Origin: Stanieria sp964562685
GTDB taxonomy: Bacteria > Cyanobacteriota > Cyanobacteriia > Cyanobacteriales > Xenococcaceae
Assembly (NCBI GenBank): GCA_964562685.1
Contig: CAZLUP010000013.1
Location: 1 to 64,000, forward strand
Reading direction: 5' to 3'
Length of the DNA stretch: 64,000 nt
A program made the position numbers and the translations under genes. The notes under the pieces were generated by a model. That model made no database searches and was not told the origin of the DNA. It was given only the letters and a program-made list of their open reading frames with translations. Positions 41,647 through 50,309 of this stretch are shown piece by piece. Positions within the stretch are counted from its first letter, which is position 1. Every line of letters starts with the position of its first letter.

Positions 41647-43236
41647 TCAAAGAGGACGATAAACTCGATAATTAATACTTGGGAAGATATTATCGATTTC
41701 TTCAACTTTTTCTAACCAACCAGAGTCAATTTTTCCAATTAAGATATCTTCGTAGAGTTTGTTAAAGCGTAGAAGATGCGATCGCGTGCGTCGAACTGCA
41801 TATGGTACCATAGTTCCAGTACGCATGATAAACGCCCAGTCCGAAGATTGTGCTAAGAGCAATTCTCTTGCTGCTTGATTTAAAGCCTTCCATTCCAACT
41901 CGTCTACTGGTTCACGACAAGCTAGTTTAATCATCCGTTCGGCTGCCTTATGTAAATGAGGATAAATCCAAGCATTGGTTTCATTGAGCCAATATTCATG
42001 GAATCCTTTATAACCCCAACTAGATTGAGAAGGACGAGCAACTTGCTGAGTCGGATTTTGACGCAAATAATCAGCAAGATGAGTCATCTCAAAGGTATTT
42101 TGGTCATACCAAACTTTGCGGAAGAGGAAATCAATAAACCAAGGACCCTCATACCACCAGTGACCAAATAATTCTGCATCATAGGGAGAAATTACAATAG
42201 GAGGACGTTGCATCACTCCAGCTAAATGCTGAATTTGTTGCCCCCGATTGTACATAAAATTCCCTGCGTGTTCGGCTGCTTTTTCCCGCGCCCAATAAGG
42301 ATCGTAGAGAGCTTTTTCTGATAATCCTCCGTCCCGAGCCGTGATTTTATGATATTTAATTCCTGTATTTTTCCGTTGACCATTGGGCATGATATAGGGC
42401 TTAATATATTCATATTCAGCTTCCCAACCCAAGTCTTTATAAAACTCCCGATATTCAGGATCGCCTGGATAACCAACTTGAGAAGACCATACCTGTTGAG
42501 AAGATTCGTGGTCACGACCAAAGGCAGCCACGCCAGATTCAGTAAAGATCGGTGCATAAGTACCAAAACGAGGTCGAGGACGAGCATAAAGCAAACCATG
42601 TCCATCCATGAGAAAATAGCGCAAACCTGCATCCGCTAGCATACGCTCTAGTCCTTCATAGTAGGCGCATTCTGGTAACCAAATTCCTTTTGGTGGACGA
42701 CCAAAATTTTCTTCGTAATGTTCGCAAGCGACTTTTATTTGTGACCAAACTGCTTCAGGATACATCTTCATCAGGGGAAGATAACCATGAGTAGCTCCAC
42801 AAGTAATGATGTCGAGGTTATTGCTATCAAGAAATTGTTTAAAAGCTGTAACTAAATCGCGGTTATAACGTTCCCAAGTATGGCGAATTTGACTAAAAGA
42901 GTTAGCATAATGTTCAGCAAGATAACGAATATGACCATTATGTTCGTTGTGATCAATTTCTTTTTCTGCTAATTCTTGTAAAAGAGCTAAATGATCATCG
43001 TAGCGTTCTTGCAGAAGAGGATCTCGCAGCATTGACACCAAAGGAGGTGTCATACTCATGGTCATTTTGAAGTCAATTCCGTCTCGTTTTAAATTTTCAA
43101 AAACATGGAGTAAAGGAATGTAGGTTTCTGTAATGGCTTCAAATAACCATTCTTCTTCTAAAACATAATCGCTTTCTGGGTGCCTGACAAAGGGTAAATG
43201 GGCGTGAAGAACAAGAGCAAGATAACCAAGAGCCAT
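41647..43236 (-). CDS. GH57 family 1,4-alpha-glucan branching enzyme
   Basis: A 529-residue glycoside hydrolase family 57 protein (DUF1957 type). GYLALVLHAHLPFVRHPE is the first conserved region, TCGATHGYLPLM the second, GIWLPECAYYEGLE holds the nucleophile Glu, and ISPYDAELFGHWWYEGP holds the acid/base Asp. The helical C-terminal domain follows. These enzymes make alpha-1,6 branches in glycogen-type glucan; cyanobacteria often have one beside GlgB. The ATG at 43236 gives the standard N-terminus. It is divergent from sasA. Confidence 0.9.
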   Translation of the reverse strand: MALGYLALVLHAHLPFVRHPESDYVLEEEWLFEAITETYIPLLHVFENLKRDGIDFKMTMSMTPPLVSMLRDPLLQERYDDHLALLQELAEKEIDHNEHNGHIRYLAEHYANSFSQIRHTWERYNRDLVTAFKQFLDSNNLDIITCGATHGYLPLMKMYPEAVWSQIKVACEHYEENFGRPPKGIWLPECAYYEGLERMLADAGLRYFLMDGHGLLYARPRPRFGTYAPIFTESGVAAFGRDHESSQQVWSSQVGYPGDPEYREFYKDLGWEAEYEYIKPYIMPNGQRKNTGIKYHKITARDGGLSEKALYDPYWAREKAAEHAGNFMYNRGQQIQHLAGVMQRPPIVISPYDAELFGHWWYEGPWFIDFLFRKVWYDQNTFEMTHLADYLRQNPTQQVARPSQSSWGYKGFHEYWLNETNAWIYPHLHKAAERMIKLACREPVDELEWKALNQAARELLLAQSSDWAFIMRTGTMVPYAVRRTRSHLLRFNKLYEDILIGKIDSGWLEKVEEIDNIFPSINYRVYRPL

Positions 43237-43485
43237 GATAATATTTCCGCGATATTTTTTTTGATGAGTAAGAGGCTAGGGCAAATTAGATAAGGTTTAT
43301 AATATCTTAAGATTATCTAACATAAAGTTCAGTTAAAAACAGGAAGTCCTAAATACATTGATCAATCATGCTTACTTTTACGAGAGTAAATATTTCCAAA
43401 TCTGTTAAATAGACATTAAAATACAATCTATCGTTAAAGTAATGTTAGTTAAATATCAAACTCAATCTCTCTTGAAGTTTTTTAG

Positions 43486-44670
43486 TTGTCTTATATAGTG
43501 TTGCAATCTGACAGTCAGCAGATAGGGTTTAACCAAGATGTTTCTAAACCAGAAACGCTCCAGTTGCTTTTGTTTGTTAATGAGCATCCTACTTCCCAAG
43601 AGTATATTCGACGTGTCAAAACCTATTTGGAAAATTTACAAGCCGAATATCCTTTTGAGTTACAGGTCATTGAAATTGGCAAACAACCTCATTTAGTAGA
43701 ACATTTTAAGTTGATTGCGACTCCTGCTTTGGTCAAGATCAATCCTGCTCCAAGACAAACTTTGGCTGGGAGTAATTTAATCGATCAACTTCAACAATGG
43801 TGGCCACGATGGCAAGCTTCAGCACAAGTAAATTTAAAAGAACAAAGTTCAGAGGTTGAGAAATGTTTATCTTTTGGGGAAGATAATTCGGTAAAATATT
43901 CTGCTGAATTAATCAGATTATCTGATAAAATTTTCGCTTTACAAAGAGAAAAAGAAGAACTTCAAGAGCAACTGCGTTTCAAAGAGCAAATTTTAGCTAT
44001 GTTAGCACATGATCTTCGTAGTCCTTTGACAGCAGCTTCGATCGCAGTAGAAACTTTAGAGATATCATTTAGTCAACCAGACCGAGAAAAAGCTAAAAAA
44101 CTTAGAGGTCAATTATTTAAACAAGCGAGAAAACAATTTCAAATCATGAATAAAATGATCGCTGATTTATTGCAAACCTCTAAAAATGTTGGTTCTCAAC
44201 TACACATAGAACCATCAAAATTATACCTACAACCTTTGTGCAAAGATATCATTCATCAATTGAGCGATCGCGTCTCAGGAAAATCTCAACAATTGACAGC
44301 AGATCTTCCTCAAGATGTACCACCTGTCTATGCTGATGAAGAGTTAGTCCGTCAGGTAATTATTAATTTATTAGAAAATGCCATTAAATATACTCCAGAA
44401 GGAGGAAAAATTAATTTATCGATCTTGCATCGCACTAATCAAAAAGTTCAATTAAGTCTTTGTGATAATGGTCCGGGCATTCCAGCAGAAAAACAAGAGC
44501 GAATTTTTGAAGGTCATTTCCGCTTAAAACGCGATCGTTCTAAAGAGGGTTATGGTTTAGGTTTGTCTCTGTGTCGTAAAATTATTTGTTCTCACTACGG
44601 TCAAATATGGGTAGATAGTTCCCCTGGTGGTGGAAGTTGTTTTCACTTCACTTTGCCAGCCTATCGATGA
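43486..44670 (+). CDS. sasA: Adaptive-response sensory kinase SasA
   Basis: The clock-output histidine kinase that binds KaiC and phosphorylates RpaA. A KaiB-like thioredoxin-fold sensor (about 20-100: LQLLLFVNEHPTSQEYIRRVKTYL and PHLVEHFKLIATPALVKI) is joined by a coiled coil to HisKA (LAMLAHDLRSPLTAASIAVETLE) and HATPase_c (NLLENAIKYTPEGG, DNGPGIP, GYGLGLSLC). The start is uncertain. TTG at 43486 has GAAG eight bases upstream; GTG at 43498 is in frame but too far from it. The kai genes are not in this window. Confidence 0.92.
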   Translation: MSYIVLQSDSQQIGFNQDVSKPETLQLLLFVNEHPTSQEYIRRVKTYLENLQAEYPFELQVIEIGKQPHLVEHFKLIATPALVKINPAPRQTLAGSNLIDQLQQWWPRWQASAQVNLKEQSSEVEKCLSFGEDNSVKYSAELIRLSDKIFALQREKEELQEQLRFKEQILAMLAHDLRSPLTAASIAVETLEISFSQPDREKAKKLRGQLFKQARKQFQIMNKMIADLLQTSKNVGSQLHIEPSKLYLQPLCKDIIHQLSDRVSGKSQQLTADLPQDVPPVYADEELVRQVIINLLENAIKYTPEGGKINLSILHRTNQKVQLSLCDNGPGIPAEKQERIFEGHFRLKRDRSKEGYGLGLSLCRKIICSHYGQIWVDSSPGGGSCFHFTLPAYR

Positions 44671-44697
44671 CAGTTATCAGTTATCAGTTACCAGTTA
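44671..44697. repeat. Tandem AGTTATC/AGTTACC heptamers
   Basis: About four tandem heptamers of the CAGTTAT/CAGTTAC type directly after the sasA stop. The same family recurs at 46089-46155, 50095-50150, 50285-50305 and 58792-58822, always between genes. Confidence 0.8.
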
Positions 44698-44974
44698 TTT
44701 GGAATGTTTGTACAGTTATTCAATTTTTGAAAAGAGAAAATAGTTGATGATCGATCAAATTGAGAAATAATCAACCATCAACTTAAAAATTCTGGTATTG
44801 AGGGCGGAGATGAGTTTAGAGTCTTTTATTACTAGCAGTTAAGTCATACCAAATTAAATACACTGGTGAAGAAAAAACAGGAAACAGAAAATCGTAATCA
44901 GTCACCAGTTATTAATTTGATTTTGAATTATGAACTATAAACTTTGAATTATTTTTTTGTGTAATTGATTCTGC
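44671..44974. other. Gene-free spacer between sasA and cysA
   Basis: About 300 bases between convergent genes. It begins with heptamer-like AGTTATC/AGTTACC repeats (44671-44697) and has no coding frame. Much of the remainder reads as degenerate relatives of the same repeat. Confidence 0.6.
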
Positions 44975-46006
44975 CTAGTTACTTAAGTAAGCATGATGTT
45001 GATCTGCTTCAAAACGTTGAACTTGAAGGGGTTGGAGATAAACTTCGTGTCCTAATTCTAGATCGAGTTGAGCAAATTTCTCTCGACTTAGATGTGCTGT
45101 AACTGTTAGATCACCTGGTAAAACTAATTCTAATTGAATTTCCCAACCTAAATGAACGATACGTTTGAGAGTGGCAGGAATACTATTCTTTGTAGGTAAG
45201 TTATTAACTTCAAAATCGTGGGGACGAATAAATGCAGGTAGAGAAGAAGTGGGTAAATAGCCTTTGTTGAAAACAGCAAGGGTGTCAGGAATGATGTTGA
45301 CTTCGCCCACAAAACTCATCACAAAAGGATTGGCAGGACGGTCGTATACTTCTGCTGGAGTGCCAATTTGTTCGATTCTGCCTTGGTTCATCACGACGAT
45401 TTTATCTGCTACAGCCATTGCTTCTTCGCGGTCATGGGTAACAAAAAGACTGGTAAGATGAACTTCGTCATGAAGACGACGCAACCAGTTCCGTAATTCT
45501 TGTCTGACTTTAGCATCCAATGCCCCAAAAGGTTCATCGAGGAGTAAGACTTCTGGTTGTACGGCTAAGGCACGGGCTAAAGCAACTCGTTGACGTTGTC
45601 CACCAGAAAGTTGACTGGGATAGCGATCGCCAAAGCCCTGGAGTTGAATTAGTTCCAGAAGTTCTTCTACTTTTTGTTTGATTAGTTTGCGGGGTTTTTT
45701 GCGAATATCTAGACCAAAAGCAATATTTTGTCTAACAGTTAAATGTTTAAAAAGAGCATAATGTTGGAAAACAAAACCGATATTTCGCTGTCTAATATCG
45801 AGGTGAGTAGCATCGCGATGATTGATTGTTACTTTACCTGTATCGGGAGTTTCTAATCCAGCAATGGTTCTTAAAAGGGTTGATTTTCCTGAACCAGAAG
45901 GACCAAGTAAAGCGACTAAAGTTCCTGGTTCGACTTTTAAATCAATTTTGTCTAAAGCTTGAAAATTACCAAATTTTTTGGATACTTGACTGACGGTGAT
46001 ACTCAT
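44975..46006 (-). CDS. cysA: Sulfate/thiosulfate ABC transporter ATP-binding protein
   Basis: A 343-residue ATPase powering sulfate and thiosulfate import. It has Walker A LLGPSGSGKSTLLRTIAGLE, Q-loop VFQHYALFKHLTV, signature LSGGQRQRVALARALAVQPEVLLLDEPFGALDAKVR and switch His SLFVTHDREEA. A C-terminal TOBE-like domain (about 235-343, FIRPHDFEVN) follows. It is last in the order sbpA, small ORF, cysT, cysW, cysA and separated from cysW by 140 bases that include AGTTACC-type repeats. Confidence 0.94.
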   Translation of the reverse strand: MSITVSQVSKKFGNFQALDKIDLKVEPGTLVALLGPSGSGKSTLLRTIAGLETPDTGKVTINHRDATHLDIRQRNIGFVFQHYALFKHLTVRQNIAFGLDIRKKPRKLIKQKVEELLELIQLQGFGDRYPSQLSGGQRQRVALARALAVQPEVLLLDEPFGALDAKVRQELRNWLRRLHDEVHLTSLFVTHDREEAMAVADKIVVMNQGRIEQIGTPAEVYDRPANPFVMSFVGEVNIIPDTLAVFNKGYLPTSSLPAFIRPHDFEVNNLPTKNSIPATLKRIVHLGWEIQLELVLPGDLTVTAHLSREKFAQLDLELGHEVYLQPLQVQRFEADQHHAYLSN

Positions 46007-46146
46007 AATTATTTGTCTTTGGTTGTTGGTTAATAGTTTGTCCGCAGATGAACGCAGATAAACGCAGATGATTGATCGGTTCTGAATTGATTGGTAACTG
46101 GTAACTGATGTACAGACGCGAAATTTCCCGTCTCTACTGGTAACTG

Positions 46147-46953
46147 CTAACTGAATTTAGTTCTAGCTTCGAGAATTTCTTTGAAAATGAGGGTAAATAC
46201 GCCTAATAAAGCCAGAATTGCTGCTGCGCTAAATGCTGCTTCAGTTTGATAATTTTTATAAGCTTGTTCGACAAAAATAGGTAGAGTAGCTGTTTTTCCG
46301 AGAATACTTCCTGAGACAACTGCGACCGCGCCAAATTCACCCATTGCTCTAGCATTAGTTAACAGAACGCCATACAGTAAACCCCAACGAATACTAGGTA
46401 AAGTAACGCGGGTAAAAACTTGCCAATCATTTGCGCCTAAAGTACGGGCTGCGGTTTCTTGTTCTTCACTAATTTCTTCTAAAATAGGGATAACTTCACG
46501 GGCAACAAAAGGTAAAGTAACAAAGGCTGTAGCGATTACTATTCCTGGAAGAGCAAAAACGATTTTAAGATCGAGATTTGCCAGTAAACCACCAAACCAA
46601 CCATTACGCCCATAGAGTAAAACGATCATTAAACCAGCTACTACGGGAGAAATGGAAAAAGGTAAATCAATTACACTTAAAAGTAAAGTACGACCGCGAA
46701 ACTGATTGCGAGCAATTACCCAAGCAGCACAAAGACCAAAAATAGTATTTAAAGGAACTGCGATCGCAACTACAATGAGAGTTAGTTGTAAAGCTTGCCA
46801 AAATTCTCTTTTACTAATTGAATCTAAAAAGACATTAAATCCTTGATGAAATGCTTCGTAAAAAATGGCAATGGCAGGAATAAATAATAGTAATAATAAA
46901 TAAAGTAAAGCAGTAGCAATTAAAATATAAGCGAGTTTATTTTTATTGAGCAT
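46147..46953 (-). CDS. cysW: Sulfate ABC transporter permease CysW
   Basis: A 268-residue inner-membrane permease with six hydrophobic helices. The cytoplasmic EAA loop AARTLGANDWQVFTRVTLPSI contacts CysA, and the extracytoplasmic GEFGAVAVVSGSI is typical of CysW. It overlaps the end of cysT by 11 bases, so translation is coupled. It works as a heterodimer with CysT. Confidence 0.94.
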   Translation of the reverse strand: MLNKNKLAYILIATALLYLLLLLFIPAIAIFYEAFHQGFNVFLDSISKREFWQALQLTLIVVAIAVPLNTIFGLCAAWVIARNQFRGRTLLLSVIDLPFSISPVVAGLMIVLLYGRNGWFGGLLANLDLKIVFALPGIVIATAFVTLPFVAREVIPILEEISEEQETAARTLGANDWQVFTRVTLPSIRWGLLYGVLLTNARAMGEFGAVAVVSGSILGKTATLPIFVEQAYKNYQTEAAFSAAAILALLGVFTLIFKEILEARTKFS

Positions 46954-47719
46954 AACGACGACTCCACTGTTGCAGCAGATTAATGAATAGTAATAATCCT
47001 AAAGACGCTAATAATAAAACTGTGCCGATCACTGTTGCTCCTGTATAGTCGTATTGTTCTAATTTTTGAAATACTAAAACTGGCGCAATTAAATCTTTAA
47101 AAGGAAGACTCGAAGCTACCATTACTACCGAGCCATATTCACCTACAGCCCGTGAAAAACCAAGAGCAATTCCTGTCAAAATTGGAGGAATTAATGGTGG
47201 TAAAATCACTCGCCAAAAAGTTTGGGAATCTGATGCACCTAAAGACCAAGCAGCTTGTTCAACTTCCGGTTCAATTTCTAGTAAAACTGGTTGCAGAGTA
47301 CGAACTACAAAGGGTAAAGAAATAAATAACATAGCAACAAAAACCCCTAAACGAGTAAAGGCAATTTTGATGCCAAAAGGAGCAAATAATTGTCCAATCC
47401 AACCATTATGACTATAAATAGTTGCTAACACTAAACCTGCTACTGAGGTTGGTAAAGCAAAAGGAATATCGATCGCTGCGTCAACAATTTTTTTACCAGG
47501 AAATTGATAACCAACTAAAATCCAAGCTATTAAAGTTCCCATAATGGCATTAATTAAACCAGCAGCTAAAGCAGTTACAAAAGTGACTTCATAGGCAGAA
47601 AGAGCCACAGGTTCGGTAGCAGTTTGCCAAAATTTTGTAATTCCTAAAGTTGAAGATTTGGTAATTAAAGCTGTGATGGGTAAAAGTAAAATTAAACTGA
47701 GATAACTGATGGTTAATAA
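46943..47719 (-). CDS. cysT: Sulfate ABC transporter permease CysT, 5' end lost in assembly gap
   Basis: 259 C-terminal codons of the CysT (CysU) permease are readable, from LLTISYLSLILLLPITALI to the end. It shows helices, the EAA loop QAAWSLGASDSQTFWRVILPPLIPPI and VGEYGSVVMVASSLPFK. The first 20-30 codons lie in the run of N at 47720-47819. Any frame drawn across the N run into 47820-47878 is an artefact: those bases belong to the small upstream gene in another frame. The break is a gap in the assembly and says nothing about gene damage. Confidence 0.93.
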   Translation of the reverse strand, partial: LLTISYLSLILLLPITALITKSSTLGITKFWQTATEPVALSAYEVTFVTALAAGLINAIMGTLIAWILVGYQFPGKKIVDAAIDIPFALPTSVAGLVLATIYSHNGWIGQLFAPFGIKIAFTRLGVFVAMLFISLPFVVRTLQPVLLEIEPEVEQAAWSLGASDSQTFWRVILPPLIPPILTGIALGFSRAVGEYGSVVMVASSLPFKDLIAPVLVFQKLEQYDYTGATVIGTVLLLASLGLLLFINLLQQWSRRYAQ

Positions 47720-47819
47720 NNNNNNNNNNNNNNNNNNNNNNNNNNNNNNNNNNNNNNNNNNNNNNNNNNNNNNNNNNNNNNNNNNNNNNNNNNNNNNNNN
47801 NNNNNNNNNNNNNNNNNNN
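47720..47819. other. Assembly gap (100 N)
   Basis: Exactly 100 N, the conventional placeholder for a gap of unknown size. It hides the 3' end of the small gene and the 5' end of cysT. Confidence 0.99.
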
Positions 47820-48063
47820 AATAAAGTAGACTGGCAATCAGGTTTTCCATTGTTCCTGTAGCTTTTAAAGAAAGCCAATTAAATCTATCTGTTTCAGTTC
47901 CAGCAATCATTCCTACTAAATTCAATTTAAGTTTCATTAAAGCAACTAAATTAATAATAACTTTTCCTGGAAGATAGTCTTTAGGAATTTTGATAATTAA
48001 ACCAATCGTAGCTATTTGATTTTTATTTAACTCAAACAATGAATATTGTGTTCGCTCGTTCAT
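47820..48063 (-). CDS. Small sulfate-operon protein, 3' end lost in assembly gap
   Basis: 81 codons from the ATG at 48063 (MNERTQYSLFELNKNQIATIG and on to ENLIASLLY), running into the N run. The protein has no membrane segment and looks mixed alpha/beta with Lys-rich strands. A small unknown gene occupies this same slot between sbpA and cysT in Synechocystis (I recall ssr2439), which supports a real and conserved gene. A longer frame to 48096 adds MILYKLLRIVV; I prefer the ATG at 48063. Confidence 0.65.
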
Positions 48064-48107
48064 GACTACTATCCTTAATAATTTATATAAAATCAATCAA
48101 TTTACTT

Positions 48108-49148
48108 TTAATTGACTTTGTTCATCAACTTATCAAATACTGCTCTATCATCGAAAAACTTGGTTTGAATTTTGTTCCAACCACCTAAATCTTGAACGGT
48201 AAATAAATTTTTAATTTCAGGATATTGATTAGTAAATTCTTTGGCTAAGGTTTGATCGACAGGACGAAATCCAACTTTACCAAATTCTCTTTGTGCTTCT
48301 GAAGTAAACAGAAATTCTGCAAAAGCTTGCGCTACTTCTCTAGTACCATGTTTATCAACGTTGGCATCAACAACTGCTACAGGACTATCAATTGAAATAT
48401 TGTAATCAGTAGGAATTACAGAAGGTAAAGATTCGCCTTTTTGCTGCGCTAAAACCACTTCATTTTCGTAGTTAATTAAAATATTTCCTTGTCCTTGCTG
48501 ATAAAAAACTTCGCTTGATTCCCGAGCATCTTTAGGTAATATAGGTACGTTTTTCAAAACTTTTTCTGTAAATAATTCTGCTTCTTTTTCACTACCGCCA
48601 GCTTGAGAAACTGCACCCCAAAGAGCAAGAAAATTCCATCTTGCACCTCCAGAAGTTTTAGGGTTAGCAGTAATAGGTTGAATATCATCTTTGGCTAAAT
48701 CTGACCATTGAGAAACTTTAACATTGTCATCTCGTTTAACTAAAGCCACCACAGACTTATGAACAATCGAATCATTAGGTAATTCTTGTTCCCAACCAGG
48801 TTCAATTAATCCTGCTTCTTCAATTTTTTTGGTATCTAAAGCCAAAGCTAAGGCGACTACATCTGCTTCCAAACCATCAATCACTGCACGAGTCTGAGAA
48901 CCAGAACCACCATAACTTTGTTCAATCACCACGTCTTGTCCAGTTTTAGCTTTCCACTGTTCAACAAATTTAGGAATAATTTGCTCGTAAGCACTTTGAG
49001 TCACAGCGTAAGAAACTAAAGTTAGTTTGACTTCTGATTGATTTGTTCCAGATTCACTCTGCGCGGAAGAACAACCAGCGATCGCACTACTAGTCAATAA
49101 TCCTACGAACATCCAACCTAAAAAACTTCGGCGTTTTGTATTCCTCAT
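48108..49148 (-). CDS. sbpA: Sulfate-binding lipoprotein SbpA
   Basis: A 346-residue periplasmic binding protein. The signal sequence ends in the lipobox AIAGC (Cys26), so it should be tethered to the inner membrane. Mature sequence shows LTLVSYAVTQSAYEQIIPKF, EQSYGGSGSQTRAVIDGLEADVVALALALD and NPKTSGGARWNFLALWGAV, the sulfate-pocket regions of SbpA/CysP. It is first in the import operon and divergent from a CRP-family regulator gene, with 152 bases between them. Confidence 0.95.
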   Translation of the reverse strand: MRNTKRRSFLGWMFVGLLTSSAIAGCSSAQSESGTNQSEVKLTLVSYAVTQSAYEQIIPKFVEQWKAKTGQDVVIEQSYGGSGSQTRAVIDGLEADVVALALALDTKKIEEAGLIEPGWEQELPNDSIVHKSVVALVKRDDNVKVSQWSDLAKDDIQPITANPKTSGGARWNFLALWGAVSQAGGSEKEAELFTEKVLKNVPILPKDARESSEVFYQQGQGNILINYENEVVLAQQKGESLPSVIPTDYNISIDSPVAVVDANVDKHGTREVAQAFAEFLFTSEAQREFGKVGFRPVDQTLAKEFTNQYPEIKNLFTVQDLGGWNKIQTKFFDDRAVFDKLMNKVN

Positions 49149-49300
49149 TTATGTTGTATTTTATTTCCGTTTGTTTGTTGATGCTATCATAATCTAAGTC
49201 AATTTGAATTGCAACACATTTAAAATACAATTTTGCTTGCACAGCAAAAATATAGGCTTATGGGATGATAGAAATAAGCAAGACCGTATAGATATTAGCT

Positions 49301-50092
49301 ATGGCAAAAGCAGCAAAACAGTCCAAAATTAATCCAATAGAGCAGTTAGTAAATAGTAACTATTTGTTTAGAGGCTTAGATCGAGACTGGCTCAAACAAA
49401 TACTTCCTCCTCAATGTCTTAAAGTTGAAAAACTATTTTCTAATCGCCCGATTTATACCGCTTTTTTGCCAGAAGAATCTATTGACGTACTCTATGTAAT
49501 TCTTGATGAAGGAATAGTAATTGCTCGAAGCGCACCTTTAGACAGAATTGTGGGGATTACTTATCCAGGAAATTGTTTTGGCGAAAGAAATTTATCTTTT
49601 AGTTATGGATTAGCGACAAGAGCTTTTCCTACTTTGATCGAAGCTTATAAAACTACCCACGTCTTAAAAATTCCTCTGGCGACGGTAGAACAACTCTATC
49701 AAGAAAATGAGACTTTTCGCGATCGCTATCGTTTATTATTCGAGCTAAGAGAAAAATTTCAATACCATCTACTCAATTGCAGTACTTATCCTCCTCAAGC
49801 AGTAGCCTCTTTACTAAGAGCTTTAATTTATCAAGAGAGAGAATTAGGTAATCAACCAGATCAAGATGGAGTTTATGTATTCGATCTACCAGTAGATATT
49901 ATTGCTCGTGCTTGTCAACTTAATCAGCGTACTGTTGAACAAGTACTCAAAGGAATGCAAAAAGTAGATTTGATTCAATCAGCCAAAAGTACTGATTTGT
50001 CTGGGGATATTATTCGTGTAATTTCTCCAGAAGGATTAAAAGAAGTATATTCAGCCACTAGAGATAAGGTTGCTTGGTGGCCGTTACGTTAA
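49301..50092 (+). CDS. CRP-family transcription regulator, CysR-like
   Basis: A 263-residue regulator. The N-terminal cyclic-nucleotide-binding-like barrel (about 35-130) includes YVILDEGIVIARSAPLDRIVGITYPGNCFGERNLS. The C-terminal winged-helix region (about 190-250) includes DIIARACQLNQRTVEQVLKGMQKVDLIQ. The standard cAMP pocket Arg-Ser signature is not evident. It lies divergent from sbpA, as cysR is linked to sulfate permease genes in Synechococcus, so control of sulfur uptake is likely. Binding sites cannot be placed with confidence. Confidence 0.72.
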   Translation: MAKAAKQSKINPIEQLVNSNYLFRGLDRDWLKQILPPQCLKVEKLFSNRPIYTAFLPEESIDVLYVILDEGIVIARSAPLDRIVGITYPGNCFGERNLSFSYGLATRAFPTLIEAYKTTHVLKIPLATVEQLYQENETFRDRYRLLFELREKFQYHLLNCSTYPPQAVASLLRALIYQERELGNQPDQDGVYVFDLPVDIIARACQLNQRTVEQVLKGMQKVDLIQSAKSTDLSGDIIRVISPEGLKEVYSATRDKVAWWPLR

Positions 50093-50094
50093 AT

Positions 50095-50150
50095 CAGTTA
50101 CCAGTTACCCCAGTTACCAGTTACCAGTTATTAGTTACCAGTTACCAGTA
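50095..50150. repeat. Tandem AGTTACC heptamers downstream of the regulator gene
   Basis: Six or more near-perfect CAGTTAC units with small interruptions, starting three bases after the stop codon. This is the longest array of this family in the window. Confidence 0.85.
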
Positions 50151-50201
50151 ATGAGTGATACTAAAGACAGAAGTTTTTACCGACTGTTTATGAGAGTTAT
50201 T

Positions 50202-50228
50202 AGCGCAATTATTCAATAAAATTGCGCT
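50202..50228 (+). terminator. Hairpin downstream of the CRP-family gene
   Basis: AGCGCAATT (50202-50210) pairs perfectly with AATTGCGCT (50220-50228) over a nine-base loop. The T-run after it is weak, so terminator function is only probable. It could serve either this gene or glmM from the other side. Confidence 0.4.
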
Positions 50229-50309
50229 CAACAGTTAAAAATTAACTTTTAATTAGTCGCGAGAGGTTCGCTCACTCTGTTCGCGATCACTGGTAACTGA
50301 TCACTGAAA

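Noticed and set aside
42222..42639. Overlapping frames on both strands inside the GH57 gene
   Set aside because: No motif or ribosome site; the GH57 frame explains the sequence fully.
47589..47878. Frames spanning the N run, including an apparent CysT N-terminus MAFFKSYRNNGKPDCQ
   Set aside because: They read across a gap of unknown length, and the part left of it is the wrong frame of the small sulfate-operon gene.
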